In this document: positions 53,562 to 63,626 of the stretch, piece by piece
How the letters are laid out: every line of letters starts with the position of its first letter
Position numbering within the stretch: the first letter of the stretch is position 1
Assembly (NCBI GenBank): GCA_907165275.2
Contig: OU015678.1
Span: 2,480,001-2,544,000, forward strand
Length of the DNA: 64,000 nt
Origin: Zygaena filipendulae
Taxonomy: Eukaryota; Arthropoda; Insecta; Lepidoptera; Zygaenidae
Reading direction: 5' to 3'
Position numbers and translations under genes: made by a program
Notes under the pieces: generated by a model
Database searches by the model: none
What the model saw: the letters and a program-made list of their open reading frames with translations, nothing else
What the model was told of the DNA's origin: nothing

Positions 53562-53872
53562 TTTTAACATGAGTCTAGGCATGTCATGGCTCCTTTTAGA
53601 TCTTGCTAATCAAGCAGATGCTGCTGATAATCGTCGACGACGAGCCGAAATGCGCATATTAGCTAACAAACCTTTTCAAATGACGGAAAAGGATTTTCAG
53701 AAGACAATCGCCTCAGCAAATCATTGGTCAAAGACTAGTGCAAGAATTAAGCACAGTAATACCTCAAGAAAAAAGATCTGACGCTTTATCAGTCGAAAAT
53801 AAAGTAAGCCATATTATGTACCTATTATTTCTTCTATTGAATTGTGAATGGGTAATAAAACCCATGCCAAAT
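53562..53872 (+). pseudogene. Second copy of transposase exon 1 and intron start
   Basis: It begins TTTTAACATGAGTCTAGG, as at 51433, and follows exon 1 and the start of intron 1 to GGGTAATAAAACCCATGCC. Differences from the first copy: 12 extra bp near codon 18 (adds ADNR); AAA instead of the premature TAA; a lost base in the ACATATCGCC region that shifts the frame; and an extra TACCTATTATTT block in the intron. The remaining exons do not follow it. Confidence 0.85.
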
Positions 53873-53874
53873 TA

Positions 53875-54180
53875 TCTTCTTCTTGTTTAATAATGGCGTC
53901 AATAATTATAATTTGCCAATGACAATGTTTCATTAGTAAAAATCTCTTCATCTAAAAAGCCAATGACAATGTTAGATTGTTCCTCTGAGATAGTTCCCAA
54001 GTTAAAACATGGTTCTCTTCTGAGATTCTCTTGCAGTTCAGAGATAGAGAGTATTATTTTCTTTGCTGAAAAGTGACTGAAGACAAACAACAGACAAAAA
54101 CTTAGTAATTCTTCTGAGACAAAAACCAAGTTTGGCAATGACATACTCAATATTTGACTTGACACGTAAAATATTACCAT
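53875..54180. repeat. CCAATGACAATGTTAGATTG repeat within Harbinger
   Basis: TTTGCCAATGACAATGTTTC, GCCAATGACAATGTTAGATT and AAGTTAAAACATGGTTCTC occur again, in part, at 20170, 33890 (inverted) and 54960. It is probably a separate insertion into the transposon. Confidence 0.5.
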
Positions 54181-54610
54181 TTTCTAGGACCAAAGCAAAT
54201 TTAAATAGTTTGTATCATCAAATTAATTGGCAATTTATGTTCCAAGTATTGAAATATCTGTGAAATGAGTTTTGATATAAGAGCATGGTTTAAATTTTGT
54301 AAAAAAATCAGGTTTTCCTATATTTTTCTCCAAAATAAGTACTTTGGTAGGTTTGGTGGCAATCATGTGGCAACATTATAAATATAACAAAGTCAATGGC
54401 TCTAAGGGCTAGTACTCACAAAGCCGTAATAAACGTTTAACAAAGTCAATAGTTACGAAAACGTTTAGAACTCGCCGAGCTCCAATCCTATTGTGTATCT
54501 ATCCTATCGAAATGGTAGGAGAATAGGAAATTTGAAACGTTTTTCGATAGGACGATTTCAGAACTGCAACGATTTTTCGATCGTTTCAATTTACGAGAAT
54601 CGGGCTACAG

Positions 54611-54677
54611 ATCTCTACGATCAGCGGTTTAGGCTGTGCGTTGATCCGTTAGTCAGTCATTCAGGACAAAGCATTTA
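54611..54677 (-). repeat. Core repeat, long variant, right part
   Basis: ATCTCTACGATCAGCGGTTT then GTCATTCAGGACAAAGCATTT continues the repeat broken at 51050. Confidence 0.75.
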
Positions 54678-55621
54678 TTGTCCCATACTCGCTCAATACA
54701 TTTTCAATCTCGTTATTGCGCAAATATGGCCAGCATAATACATATAACCTATAACATATAACAACTAAAATAAGCCTAAAGGTCTAGACGGACTTGAAGT
54801 AATTAACAAAGAATTAACATAACGTTTAAAATATTAATAAATAATAATGTTGGTGACGCAGACAATAAACACATGCTAATGTGAATGTGAATGGTCCAAG
54901 ATACGGTCTCTTTGATAGTGCTATTATAGACTTACATAGAGTTTTTTCCCATTCAAACTTCTTCAATTATGGCATCGCAATAGATTTATCGCATTTCATT
55001 TTTCCAATAATAATTATGTCGATACGCCAATGATAATGTTAGATTATTCCCCAACACGGTCCTTTCACGAAAATCTAGTTTCTTTTTTAGTAAACAAAAT
55101 GGCTGCTGAACGTTGATGCAAATCTTTATATTATACAAAATGAATTCGTTTGTCTCACTAAAACTCGAGAATGGCTGGACCAATTTGGCTAATTTTGATC
55201 TTGAAATATTTGTGGAAGCCGGCCGTCTTTACTTGTGGGAAAGTACATGAATCAGTTCATTTGCATGGAGTGTCAACGAGCTGGGGGTGGGGTTACAGAC
55301 TCCTTTGCCAGCCTGGAAAAATCAACAGTATAAGAAACAAATTTACTGCTTAAATGCTCAATACCAATTCTTGTGTAATTAATTTATCCACAACGAATAT
55401 TGTCAAAAACGTCTCACGTGTCTGTCTGTTTACAAGTAGGCATGCTGTTATAGACTTACCTTGCGTCATAGCCATTCAACTGGACGATTCCCCCCCTCCC
55501 ATCTATATAAAAGCCAATTATTAATTACAATGGATAAAATTACAATGCATGAAATTACAATGGATACAATTTTAATTAAGGTATATTTACCAAAACATAA
55601 CTACGATCAAAAATATTAGAT
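54678..55621. other. Mostly unassigned stretch
   Basis: A CCAATGATAATGTTAGATT repeat piece lies at 54960-55110, related to 53875. A 60-codon watson frame (55171-55353) has no recognised domain. Confidence 0.35.
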
Positions 55622-55725
55622 ACTAGCTGTGCCCCGCGGTTTCACCCGCGGTAAAATCGGAGTTCCCGCGGGAATTCCGGGATAAAAAGTACCCTATGTG
55701 TTAATCTGATGTATAAGGTTAATTT
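55622..55725 (-). repeat. Core repeat, truncated
   Basis: ACTAGCTGTGCCCCGCGGTT, GTTCCCGCGGGAATTCCGGG, TATGTGTTAATCTGATG; it stops after the middle block. Confidence 0.75.
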
Positions 55726-55742
55726 AGCACAATTGGCTCTTA

Positions 55743-55979
55743 CGGCCGCACTCAGAGTCGACTTTAATGATTACTTAGTTAAGTATAGATTTTTAAAACA
55801 AAACTGCCGCAATCAGAGATATTCAGTAAATTAATGTTAATTGGCATTTGATGAGGTGTAACTTAATTAGTTAAATGCCAATTAACATTAATTTATTAAA
55901 CTTGTCTAATTGCGGCAGTTTTGCTTTAAAAATCTATACTTAACTAAGTAATCATTAAAGTCGACTCTGAGTGCGGCGG
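55743..55979. mobile_element. TTA MITE copy 2, 237 bp foldback
   Basis: CGGCCGCACTCAGAGTCGAC at the left and GTCGACTCTGAGTGCGGCGG at the right, flanked on both sides by TTA (55740-55742, 55980-55982). The arms and length are as in copy 1. A TTA duplication is typical of PIF/Harbinger. Confidence 0.85.
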
Positions 55980-56107
55980 TTAGTCTTACTGCGGTCTGAC
56001 CCGTGACACTTCATTAAATGGCTCGTAGGGCCAGGACGTGACGAGCCAATGGGTTCGAGTTCCAAATTCAAGTTGACATTATCCGACACACACAACAACC
56101 TTTTACA

Positions 56108-56393
56108 GCGATGATAGCTCAGTGGTTAGTGCGTTCGGTTTAAACGCCGCAAGGTGTAGGTTCAAATCCTAACATTGAGCTTGAGCTGTCGGTGAAGGAA
56201 AACATCGTGAGGAAACCATGCATGGTGGTAGGGCGCTCTCTAGTGCCCGGCTGGCTAGCTACCACCTTCAAGTTGCAAATCTGTCGCCAAGCACCTAACG
56301 GTGTGTTCCGGCAGCCCCACTTGAAAGCCAGTTCCCATCACTTAGCATCAGGTGTACCCCTTGCCCGTTTGCGCCCTATGACATAAAAAAAAA
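56108..56393 (+). repeat. tRNA-derived SINE with target duplication
   Basis: The head has an A box (ATAGCTCAGTGGTTAGTG) and a B box (GGTTCAAATCC). The body has AAACATCGTGAGGAAACC, GGTGGTAGGGCGCTCTCTAG, CCTAACGGTGTGTTCCGGC and CCCTTGCCCGTTTGCGCC, ending in poly-A. ACCTTTTACA on the left (56098-56107) and ACCTTTACA on the right (56394-56402) form the target duplication, with one base lost from a T run. Confidence 0.8.
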
Positions 56394-56402
56394 ACCTTTA
56401 CA

Positions 56403-57384
56403 TTATTGCGGCCGTAAGCCTACCGCTATACGTTGGGGCGGGGGATGGAACGACATGTAATCGGCGGTGGGCGGAGAGTATCGCTTTTGACGTAGAAATA
56501 GTATTCTTCGCTTCAGCCGTGTGTCCCACGATACCTACTTGTTTTTTTTTTTTAATTAAACGCTATCAGCTTATGACGTACGCCGCAGAAGCGTGCATCT
56601 AAACATAGTCTGCAATTAATGAGGGACGCTCTTGTGCTAATTTGAACATTGCTCTCAGATGGACCTTCGGGGACCAATGAGACCACTCGGCCGACCTCCG
56701 CTCCGGCTAATATCAGTGTTTGCTCAGTAGTATCTACTCGGGATGGAGTCGGCTATTTGGTCCTCGGCGTTTTCTTTATATTATGTACACATTTGTCTTG
56801 GTATTTAGGGTTCTAATATATTCTTTATATACGAGTATGTGTACCTACATTGAGTGTGTGATTAAAGTGACTTATTCATAAAAAAAAACTACTCGATTTT
56901 GCAAATATAAAAATATTGATGTAAGAAAAAAGTTACGTTGTACCTAGATTCACAGTTTCATACGAATGTCCTTACCAAAAAGTGTTTTTAGTAACTGTTT
57001 GCTGTTTCACTTCAAACTGTACTATGAAAAAAGTAATTTATTTTGTATGGAAATTTTGGCGTCTGTGATCGTGTATCTTGAGTAGGTATTTAGTAAACAT
57101 ATCAATGAAGAGAAATGAACCATTTAATTTTAAAAAGCGAATGGTTCTTTTTTAACCGTACCATGGATGGTGTACCTATCTGAAAGTTAACCACAGACGT
57201 GCCTCCTCCTTTTTGACATTAAAAAAGGTTGGCATAACGTCAGAGTGTCAGACCTCTGGGATTAGGTACATGGTCTCTCCATTTGTACAGGATATATTAT
57301 GTTCCCGTGGGATCGAACCTATTTACCACATACTTACCTACCTGAGACGCTTCGAATATTCCAGGATATTAATATAATCCTGTA
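56403..57384. other. Repeat-poor stretch
   Basis: It begins with TTGCGGCCGTAAGCC, resembling a TTA MITE end. The rest (about 950 bp) shows no recognised family or exon. Confidence 0.35.
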
Positions 57385-57690
57385 CTAGTTGTTCCCCGCG
57401 CTTTCACCCGCGTTAATCTCGCAATTCCCGCGGGAATTCCGGGTCAAAAAGGACCCTATATCCTTCTCTCTATCCCTGACAAGGTGTAGTATGCATTTAA
57501 TGCACTTTTAACGACGATTAAAACAATTTAATCGTTATTAAACCTTGACATATAGTACCTAAACCTTCCTCATGAATCGCTCTATCTATTGGTGAAAACC
57601 GCCTGAGAATCCGTTCAGTAGTTTTCGGCTTAATCACGAACAGACAGACAGACAGACAGACGCGGCGGAGGACTTTATAATATGTAGGTA
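57385..57690 (-). repeat. Core repeat, CCTTCCTCATGAATC variant
   Basis: ACTAGTTGTTCCCCGCGC, AATTCCCGCGGGAATTCCGG, ACCTTCCTCATGAATCGC and (GACA)n. The middle contains an ATTTAATCGTTATTAAACC insert. Confidence 0.7.
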
Positions 57691-57854
57691 CCGATAATAT
57701 TGTACGAGCAAGTCACAAGTTGTCTATAATATGACTGTAGTGGATAAATTGGATAAATAATTAGTAGTGGATAAATAATTGGATTTGTACGTACTATTTC
57801 TTTGATCTAGGGTGACATTGACTGTCTTTTATTTAGATATATATATTGACTGAA

Positions 57855-58170
57855 AACTAGAAAGTAATTTGTTCAGAATCGACTTCCGAATCGATCGCAC
57901 CATGTTTTAATATAGGTTATATTTTTTGATTTTTACTAGCCCATATCTAAATTATTTATAATACTATATTTAGGGCGTACGCCGCGCCGCCCGTAGCGGA
58001 AAAATCGAATCGGTATACACTATACAAGTAGGCGCGGGCGTAGCGCTTGAAATTTCGTAGATAGGTCAACCCCAAACTTTTTTCGACATTATTTATATTT
58101 TAATCACATTATTGTTTTTTTTTTTTTTAATGGGGTGTATCAGGTTTTTCGTCAATTCATTAACACGCTG
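57855..58170. mobile_element. MITE with TTAATGAATTAACTG ends, copy 2 (inverted)
   Basis: GACTGAAAACTAGAAAGTAA on the left and GTCAATTCATTAACACGC on the right, with GGGCGTACGCCGCGCCGCC, GCGTAGCGCTTGAAATTTCG and TTAATGGGGTGTATCAGG inside. It is the reverse of 14361-14701. Confidence 0.65.
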
Positions 58171-58331
58171 TATATTTGGCTCTATTGAGAATGATGATGA
58201 TTATAATGCTACTACCAAAAACGACTAATGTGGGGGCACACACGGACACAACCGCGCACGCGTAATCAAACAAAAAATTTAGATTATAATATTACTCTTG
58301 GGGCTTTAGGCCTGCAACACTTTATAATCTG

Positions 58332-58600
58332 ACTAGCTGCCCCACGCGGTTTCACCCGCGATAATTTCGAAGTCCCCGCGAAATTGTTTCATACAAACTA
58401 TGCAACCCCTTTTCATCCCCTTAGCTGTTGAATTTTCAAAAATCCTTCCTTATCGGATGCCTACGTCACACACCACACACACGCCTACGCCTACGTCATA
58501 CAAAGAACACACCCTCCAGGTTTCAGGTCTCTACGATCAGCGGTTTAGGCTGTGCGTTGATCCATCAGTCATTCAGGACAAAGCATTTTATAATATTATC
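58332..58600 (-). repeat. Core repeat, long variant
   Basis: ACTAGCTGCCCCACGCGG, CTTATCGGATGCCTACGTC, CCTCCAGGTTTCAGGTCTCT, ACGATCAGCGGTTTAGGC and CATTCAGGACAAAGCATTT. It is another uninterrupted relative of the Harbinger target. A short ACACCACACACACGCC insert is present. Confidence 0.75.
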
Positions 58601-58853
58601 TATAATAATAGACAAGTGATATTGAACAACTCAAGGCAAGGCAATTTAAATGATTATTTTTTTTGTTTTCAGGTAAGTTCCATCTCGGCTAAGGGGTAGC
58701 ATTTACCTACTCAAAAAACCAACTGAAGGAAGTTTTCACACGTATGTTGTCTTAAAGTTTAAACTAGCACAGCTTTGAGATATTACGTTGGCCAATTTTT
58801 TTACAAGTACGTATGTACCTAAATTAATATCTATAATATTGCGGCTGCACTCA

Positions 58854-59080
58854 CCGCCTCACTCAGAGTCGACTTTAATGATTACTTAGTTAAGTATAGA
58901 TTTTTAAAACCAAACTGCCGCAATCAGACAAGTTTAATAAATTAATGTTAATTGGCATTCAACTAATTAAGTTACATCTCATAAAAACTAAGTAATCATT
59001 AAAGTCGAGTCCGGCCGTCAGAGTGGTTTATTTACTTAAAATTAAGTAGTTAATCATTAAAACGTCTCTGAGTGCGGCGG
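58854..59080. mobile_element. TTA MITE copy 3, rearranged
   Basis: CCGCCTCACTCAGAGTCGAC starts the left arm and CTCTGAGTGCGGCGG|TTA ends the right. The right arm is broken and partly repeated (AAGTAATCATTAAAGTCGAG, then AAGTAGTTAATCATTAAAAC). Confidence 0.6.
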
Positions 59081-59189
59081 TTAGAGTTTAAGAAAGGTGT
59101 TATATTTTTAACATTTCTTCGCCGATCGATATTTTCCGTTACTCATATGCGTGAGTAGTTATACTCAAATGCGTATTCTTCTAAAACTA

Positions 59190-59285
59190 GCCGGTGCCCG
59201 CGGTTTTACTCACGTGAGTATCGGGATTCCATTAAGAACTCGAATGGTTTTCAGATACAAACTTACAATAGATTTATAATATCGC
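59190..59285 (-). repeat. Core-repeat fragment
   Basis: ACTAGCCGGTGCCCGCGG and a weak core (GTATCGGGATTCCATTAAG). Confidence 0.45.
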
Positions 59286-59312
59286 ACGTCGCGTCGTCTG
59301 CTTTTATTTACT

Positions 59313-59485
59313 TACTAGCTGTTTCCCGCGATTTCACCCGCGAGAATTCCGAGACAAAAGTATACTATGTCCTTCTCTGTACCCCTGACAATGTGTATGC
59401 AAAATGTCATGATGATCGATTGAGCCGTTAAGGCGTGAAGGCGTAACAAACAAACTCACATTCGCATTTATAATAGTACCTAAGT
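59313..59485 (-). repeat. Core repeat, core deletion
   Basis: ACTAGCTGTTTCCCGCGATT; the palindromic section is shortened to CGCGAGAATTCCGAG. The rest is standard to TTCGCATTTATAATAG. Confidence 0.7.
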
Positions 59486-59496
59486 ATTTGCGGGAT

Positions 59497-59703
59497 CCCT
59501 ACTAATACATATTATAAATGCGAAAGTAACTCTGTCTGTCTGTCTTTCTGTTTGTTTCACGCCTTAACGGCTCACCTGATCGTCATGAAATTTCGCATAC
59601 ACAGTGTCAGGGGTACTGAGAAGGACATAGGATACTTTTTGTCCCGGAAATCCCGCGGAAATTCCGAAATTGACGCGGGTGAAACCGCGGGGAACAGCTA
59701 GTA
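59497..59703 (+). repeat. Core repeat, near full length
   Basis: TACTAATACATATTATAAAT, (GTCT)n, CACGCCTTAACGGCTCACC, GACATAGGATACTTTTTGTC and GAAACCGCGGGGAACAGCTA. One of the most complete watson copies. Confidence 0.8.
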
Positions 59704-60115
59704 AGAAATAAATATATATAATAAGTATGTAGGTACACTTAAGAATGTTAAGATATACGTAATACGTAACCTATATTATAGTAAAAAAGCAGTCGTAGCG
59801 CGAGGAAATATCTCTATAGTATCTAGAGAAAAAAAATCGTATGAAAACTAAGTAGGTATATGTATCCTTGATTCCCTGACGATCCACCTTAGGCCATTCA
59901 TCATCTATTGACAAATCGCTTCTCCGCAACTCGGAGCCAACAACTCCCGACTTCCTGGCGCAACGGCGCGGCGTTCGCACCATTTCGGCCACTTCCGTTT
60001 CCTGTTGAGCCTCTAACTTGTTCACTGTTTGTGTCTATGGAAACTCTTATAAAAATAAAATATTCTCAGCCTGCATTTATATTGTGTATGTATGTAGGTA
60101 CCTAGTTTAGAAACG
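59704..60115. other. Unassigned stretch
   Basis: Overlapping frames on both strands in a GC-richer part (about 59900-60020) have no recognised domain. Confidence 0.3.
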
Positions 60116-60180
60116 AATCCTTGCTTATATTATAAATACGAAAGTAAGTTTGTTTGTATGTTACACTTTCAACAGCTAGT
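60116..60180 (+). repeat. Core repeat, 5' scrap
   Basis: ATCCTTGCTTATATTATAAA, TACGAAAGTAAGTTTG then TACACTTTCAACAGCTAGT; internally deleted. Confidence 0.5.
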
Positions 60181-60201
60181 AAATAAAATAATTATTAACC
60201 A

Positions 60202-60405
60202 CTAGCTGTTCCCCTCGGTTTTACCTGCGGCAATTCCAGAGTTCCCGCAGGAATTCCGAGATAAAAAGTAGCCTATGTCCTTCTCTGTACCCCCCCCCGA
60301 TGACATGTATGCAGAATTTAATGATGATTGGTTGAGCCTTTAAGGCGTGAAACAAGAAAATAAACATACAAACAAACTTATTTTCGCATTTATAATATTA
60401 GTTTT
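60202..60405 (-). repeat. Core repeat, near full length
   Basis: ACTAGCTGTTCCCCTCGG, TTCCCGCAGGAATTCCGAG, a C9 run in the GTACCCC block, and TTTTCGCATTTATAATATTAG. Confidence 0.75.
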
Positions 60406-60678
60406 ATTTATTCGTGAAACTGCTATAAAAATAGAACCATTTAACTGTTTAATAAGAAACCAGATGCCTTTCTTTTTACTTTGTTGCTTGAAATACTATA
60501 ATTACACATACACACCAATACTGATTGCACATCAAAGAGAGATTTTAGAGAGCTAAAGGGAAGGTTTTGGAATTTGGCGCATCGCTGAACGCTGCAGCGA
60601 CACGCTTGCTGCGCTCGCTTATCTCGCGCGTTATGGTCACTGTTCAAACCTAACCTAACAATACGTAATTTATTTTGT

Positions 60679-60800
60679 ACAGTCAGCTGCAGAAATATGT
60701 ATACACTCTTGAACTCTATAGATGTATATACTCATTGAATCTTATTGCATTAGTAATAGAGTTCAAATGCTGATCGAAATAAAATACATATTGGTGCTGA
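60679..60800. mobile_element. GTACAGTCGGCTG repeat, copy 2
   Basis: TTGTACAGTCAGCTGCAGAA, ATATGTATACACTCTTG and TTGAATCTTATTGCATTAG match 26553-26650 in order. Confidence 0.5.
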
Positions 60801-62205
60801 TGAATGTACGCGTAGACATATAATGTGCAATATAAGTTTTTTTTTATATGCAGTTAAGTATTTCCCTTTATACATATAATATAATTACAAGCTGATAAAA
60901 GATTTTCAGCCCTGGTTAGTAGAGTCTAGAGCAGAGAAGGTAGTAGGTTAGTTATTCTTCTGAGGTTATACCTAAGTACCTACAATATATTTTAGAGACC
61001 CCATGACATAAAGTAGACTCTACTGTCAAAAACTATAATAAACATACTAGAGTAGGCATGGAATAGATAAAATAGATTATTTTAAACTGAAATTTGGTTT
61101 GACACGACGAGATTGAAGCTGCAGGTTGTTGGACCTGTCAAAACGAAAGTTTAAAAACTAGCCAAGCCAAGTGAGCGTCAAACCACACACAGTAGAGGGT
61201 TCCGTACAGTGGTAGAACGAAATGGTGATTTTTTTTTCTTGATAATTTTCCATATTTCAAAAACTGCACGACTATAAAAAAAAATCGTTGAGTGTTTTTT
61301 GAGTCGCCTTGTATTTTTGTAGGTTTTTCCACTCCTTAGTTATAATGCATACATACGTAGTGAGTTTCCGAAGCACATATGTCACCAAATGTGCACTTCA
61401 AAAAAACAAATCTGTTTGAAACGCCATTGTGATTTTTCAAAACCATACTCTGATATTTTATTTTACTATAGCTGTACCATTGTATAGTGGTTCATAAAAT
61501 ACACATTTCCATCTCTGTATAGTGGCGATAGGCTCGAATAAAATGACTGCGATGGACTACGACATAGGACAAAATTATTATTTTGGGTTTATAAATTTTA
61601 AGAATTATACGTAAGTTATACAGTAGATAGTACAAGAGCACCTAGATAAAGGAAATAAGTTAAAATTGTTTGAAGGGTTTTGTTAAGGGTTTTGTCCTAG
61701 GTTATTTTTATCATTATTCTATTTATTATCAATAAATCACTATATTGTATGTATATATATATTATCTATATAATGTGTATGTATTTGAATTGGCGGGCAG
61801 ACAGACATACGGTCGCAGGTATCGCGCGGATGCATCAATAGTAAGGAAACTACTTGCATCCCCGCGCCGTATGAGCTCCGCTGAAAACCATTTTGGCATC
61901 ATGGCAACTGATACAACTCATTTTAATTTTGATTATTTTTAAGAAATTTTGTGAAGCCAAATAAAGTTATGTCTATATTTTTGCCAATTTCGGCTACGAA
62001 ACCCTAAATTCGTTAGGATTTAGTTTTCCATAAGCGTATTCGTCCATTCGTTCATATCGCCATCGACAGTCGGCGGCGTGTGAAACGCGCGCGACACCGC
62101 GGCTCGGGTGATATGTCCAAATTGACTGTGAAGCCTCCCTGGGGCATGTTCACACCGGCGGTATTCACGAATATTCAGGCCAGGCGTTTGACCACCGCTG
62201 ACCTG
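60801..62205. other. 1.4 kb mostly unassigned
   Basis: GTAGAGGGTTCCGTACAG at about 61191 resembles a common lepidopteran repeat word. (TA)n-like tracts lie at 61745-61775. Another GC-rich patch, 62060-62160, is repeat-free. Confidence 0.35.
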
Positions 62206-62367
62206 GGCCCTTATTCACTATGACTAACAACATTCCTTGCCCATAACGCGCGTCCCAAAAACACAATCCCAAACGCCCAAGATGTCAAAATATTAGTTGT
62301 AACACGATGTAAATGGATTTTTTCGAAATGAACAATTTTTGTAGCGCGTTATCTATGAATAAGGGCC
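62206..62367. mobile_element. CWG MITE copy 7, short
   Basis: GGCCCTTATTCACTATGAC at the left and CTATGAATAAGGGCC at the right, with CTG on both sides (62203-62205, 62368-62370). At 162 bp it is an internal deletion of the 230-bp form and has the orientation of copy 3. Confidence 0.8.
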
Positions 62368-62371
62368 CTGA

Positions 62372-62540
62372 TGTCAAGTGGCGGTGTGGTCGAAGGTTGT
62401 AAGCACCTGGGAAATGGTTTTCGAGTGAGGCTGCCGGAACACACCGTTAGGTGCTCGACGACAGCTTTTTAACTTGAAGGTGGTAGCTAGCCAGCCGGGC
62501 ACTGGAGAGTGCCCTACCAACATGCTATGGTTTCCTCAAA
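62372..62540 (-). repeat. SINE body with GGTGGTAGCTAGCCAGCC
   Basis: CCGGAACACACCGTTAGGTG, TTGAAGGTGGTAGCTAGCC and GAGAGTGCCCTACCAACATG are the reverse complement of the SINE at 56108. Confidence 0.6.
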
Positions 62541-62569
62541 ATATTTTTCGTAAACTACCGTAGGTAACT

Positions 62570-62662
62570 ATCCCTGAGTGACGAGAAATTTTTACTCAGA
62601 ACAAAGAGTTCCCGCGAGAATTCCGCAATGCACGCGAGCAAAGACGCGATAATACAGCTAAT
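62570..62662 (+). repeat. Core repeat, 3' part, diverged
   Basis: AACTATCCCTGAGTGACG, AGAGTTCCCGCGAGAATTCC and ATAATACAGCTAATAA. Confidence 0.5.
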
Positions 62663-62985
62663 AAATTATACGTACGAAAGCTGGTCAGTTACAATAAAAA
62701 AAAAAAACAAAACGGTGGGGTCCAAAGTTCAAACCGATACCAAAGCTCTAACTTGTGTTGGTAATTGTACCACCACAACAGCAGCAGCTGCTTAATATAA
62801 CGTGTGTGACGAAAAACTTATACGTGTCATATATACGAGTGTAATGCAACCCTCGCTCCTCCCCTCCCCCCTTGCCCAGAGAAGTTTCGCGGCAAAAAAA
62901 GACCTTATTTTCTACATCAGAAAAAGCAAAAGTTGGGGATGTTGGGTGTAGGTATATGTAAGTGAAGCTTAAACGGTAAATCCCA

Positions 62986-63143
62986 ACTAATATTACAAAA
63001 CGAATGGGAGTTTGTTTGTTACGCTTCTACACCTTAACTTTTGCATACTCACAATTATACACAAAAGGACATAAGGCTCTTTGAATTCCGGAATTCCCGC
63101 GGGAACTCCGAAATTAGCGCTAGTGAAACCGCGGGGAACAGCT
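62986..63143 (+). repeat. Core repeat
   Basis: ACTAATATTACAAAACGAAT, ACACAAAAGGACATAAGGC, GGAATTCCCGCGGGAACTCC and GGGGAACAGCT. Confidence 0.7.
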
Positions 63144-63190
63144 CCCAGATACAATAATATAAATGCGAATGGTAGTTTGTTTATTTGATT

Positions 63191-63624
63191 GACCCGATTG
63201 GCGCAGTAGGTCACCATGCCTACCCGCTAACCAAGGGGTTCCGGGTTCGATTCCCGATGAGGGTGGGCTTTGTGTGATAAACACAGGATTCCACTATCTG
63301 GGCGTGTTTATATATCTATAGTATAATATGCCTATATGTAATGGTATGTAGTTTATACCACGACCACGTTTGCTTGGTTTCCACGACACAAGCTTTATAG
63401 CTTAGTGTGGGATCAAGTACACGGTGAAATTTTCGTATTGAAATTTACTGTGGAAGCATTTTAGAGCCTGTCTTTAATGCACTATTGAGAATTTTGCTAT
63501 GGCAATGCCTGTCATTTCCATAGTAAAATTCTAAGTTAGCAAAGACGGGCCCTAAAATGCGTCCATAGTAAATTTTAATACGAAAATTTCGCCGTGTAGA
63601 TCTGTGTATTGTGAAGTGGGGGTG
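63191..63624 (+). repeat. tRNA-derived SINE split by a MITE
   Basis: The head has TTGGCGCAGTAGGTCACC and GGTTCGATTCCCG; the body follows 18629 (TTTGTGTGATAAACACAGG, TTTGCTTGGTTTCCACGAC). It is interrupted at 63418-63598 and then ends GATCTGTGTATTGTGAAGTG. Confidence 0.8.
63420..63596. mobile_element. 177-bp Tc1/mariner-like MITE nested in SINE
   Basis: CACGGTGAAATTTTCGTATT at the left is mirrored by AATACGAAAATTTCGCCGTG at the right. The arms extend through AAATTTACTRTGGA and GCATTTTAG. TA flanks both sides (63418-63419, 63597-63598). The unoccupied site AAGTAGATCTGTG is present in the SINE at 18629, proving the insertion and the TA duplication. Confidence 0.9.
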
Positions 63625-63626
63625 GA

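Larger units (their letters stand above)
51051..54607. mobile_element. PIF/Harbinger DNA transposon, decayed
   Basis: The ends TGGCCTAATTTTCGTAA and (reverse-complemented) TAGCCCGATTCTCGTAA form a short imperfect terminal inverted repeat. CAG lies directly outside each end (51048-51050, 54608-54610). The flanks are the two halves of one dispersed repeat: AAGTTT|CAG on the left, CAG|ATCTCTACGATCAGCGG on the right, against TTTCAGGTCTCTACGATC in intact relatives. That supports a 3-bp duplication. The left subterminal region is dense in TCG-containing words and shares CCTATCGAA with the right one. It contains a broken transposase (51440-52975), a duplicated first exon (53562-53872) and a further insert or unrelated segment (about 53875-54180). 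Confidence 0.8.

Noticed and set aside
56108..56180. Possible tRNA gene
   Set aside because: Same reasoning: it is the head of a SINE with an A-tail and a target duplication.
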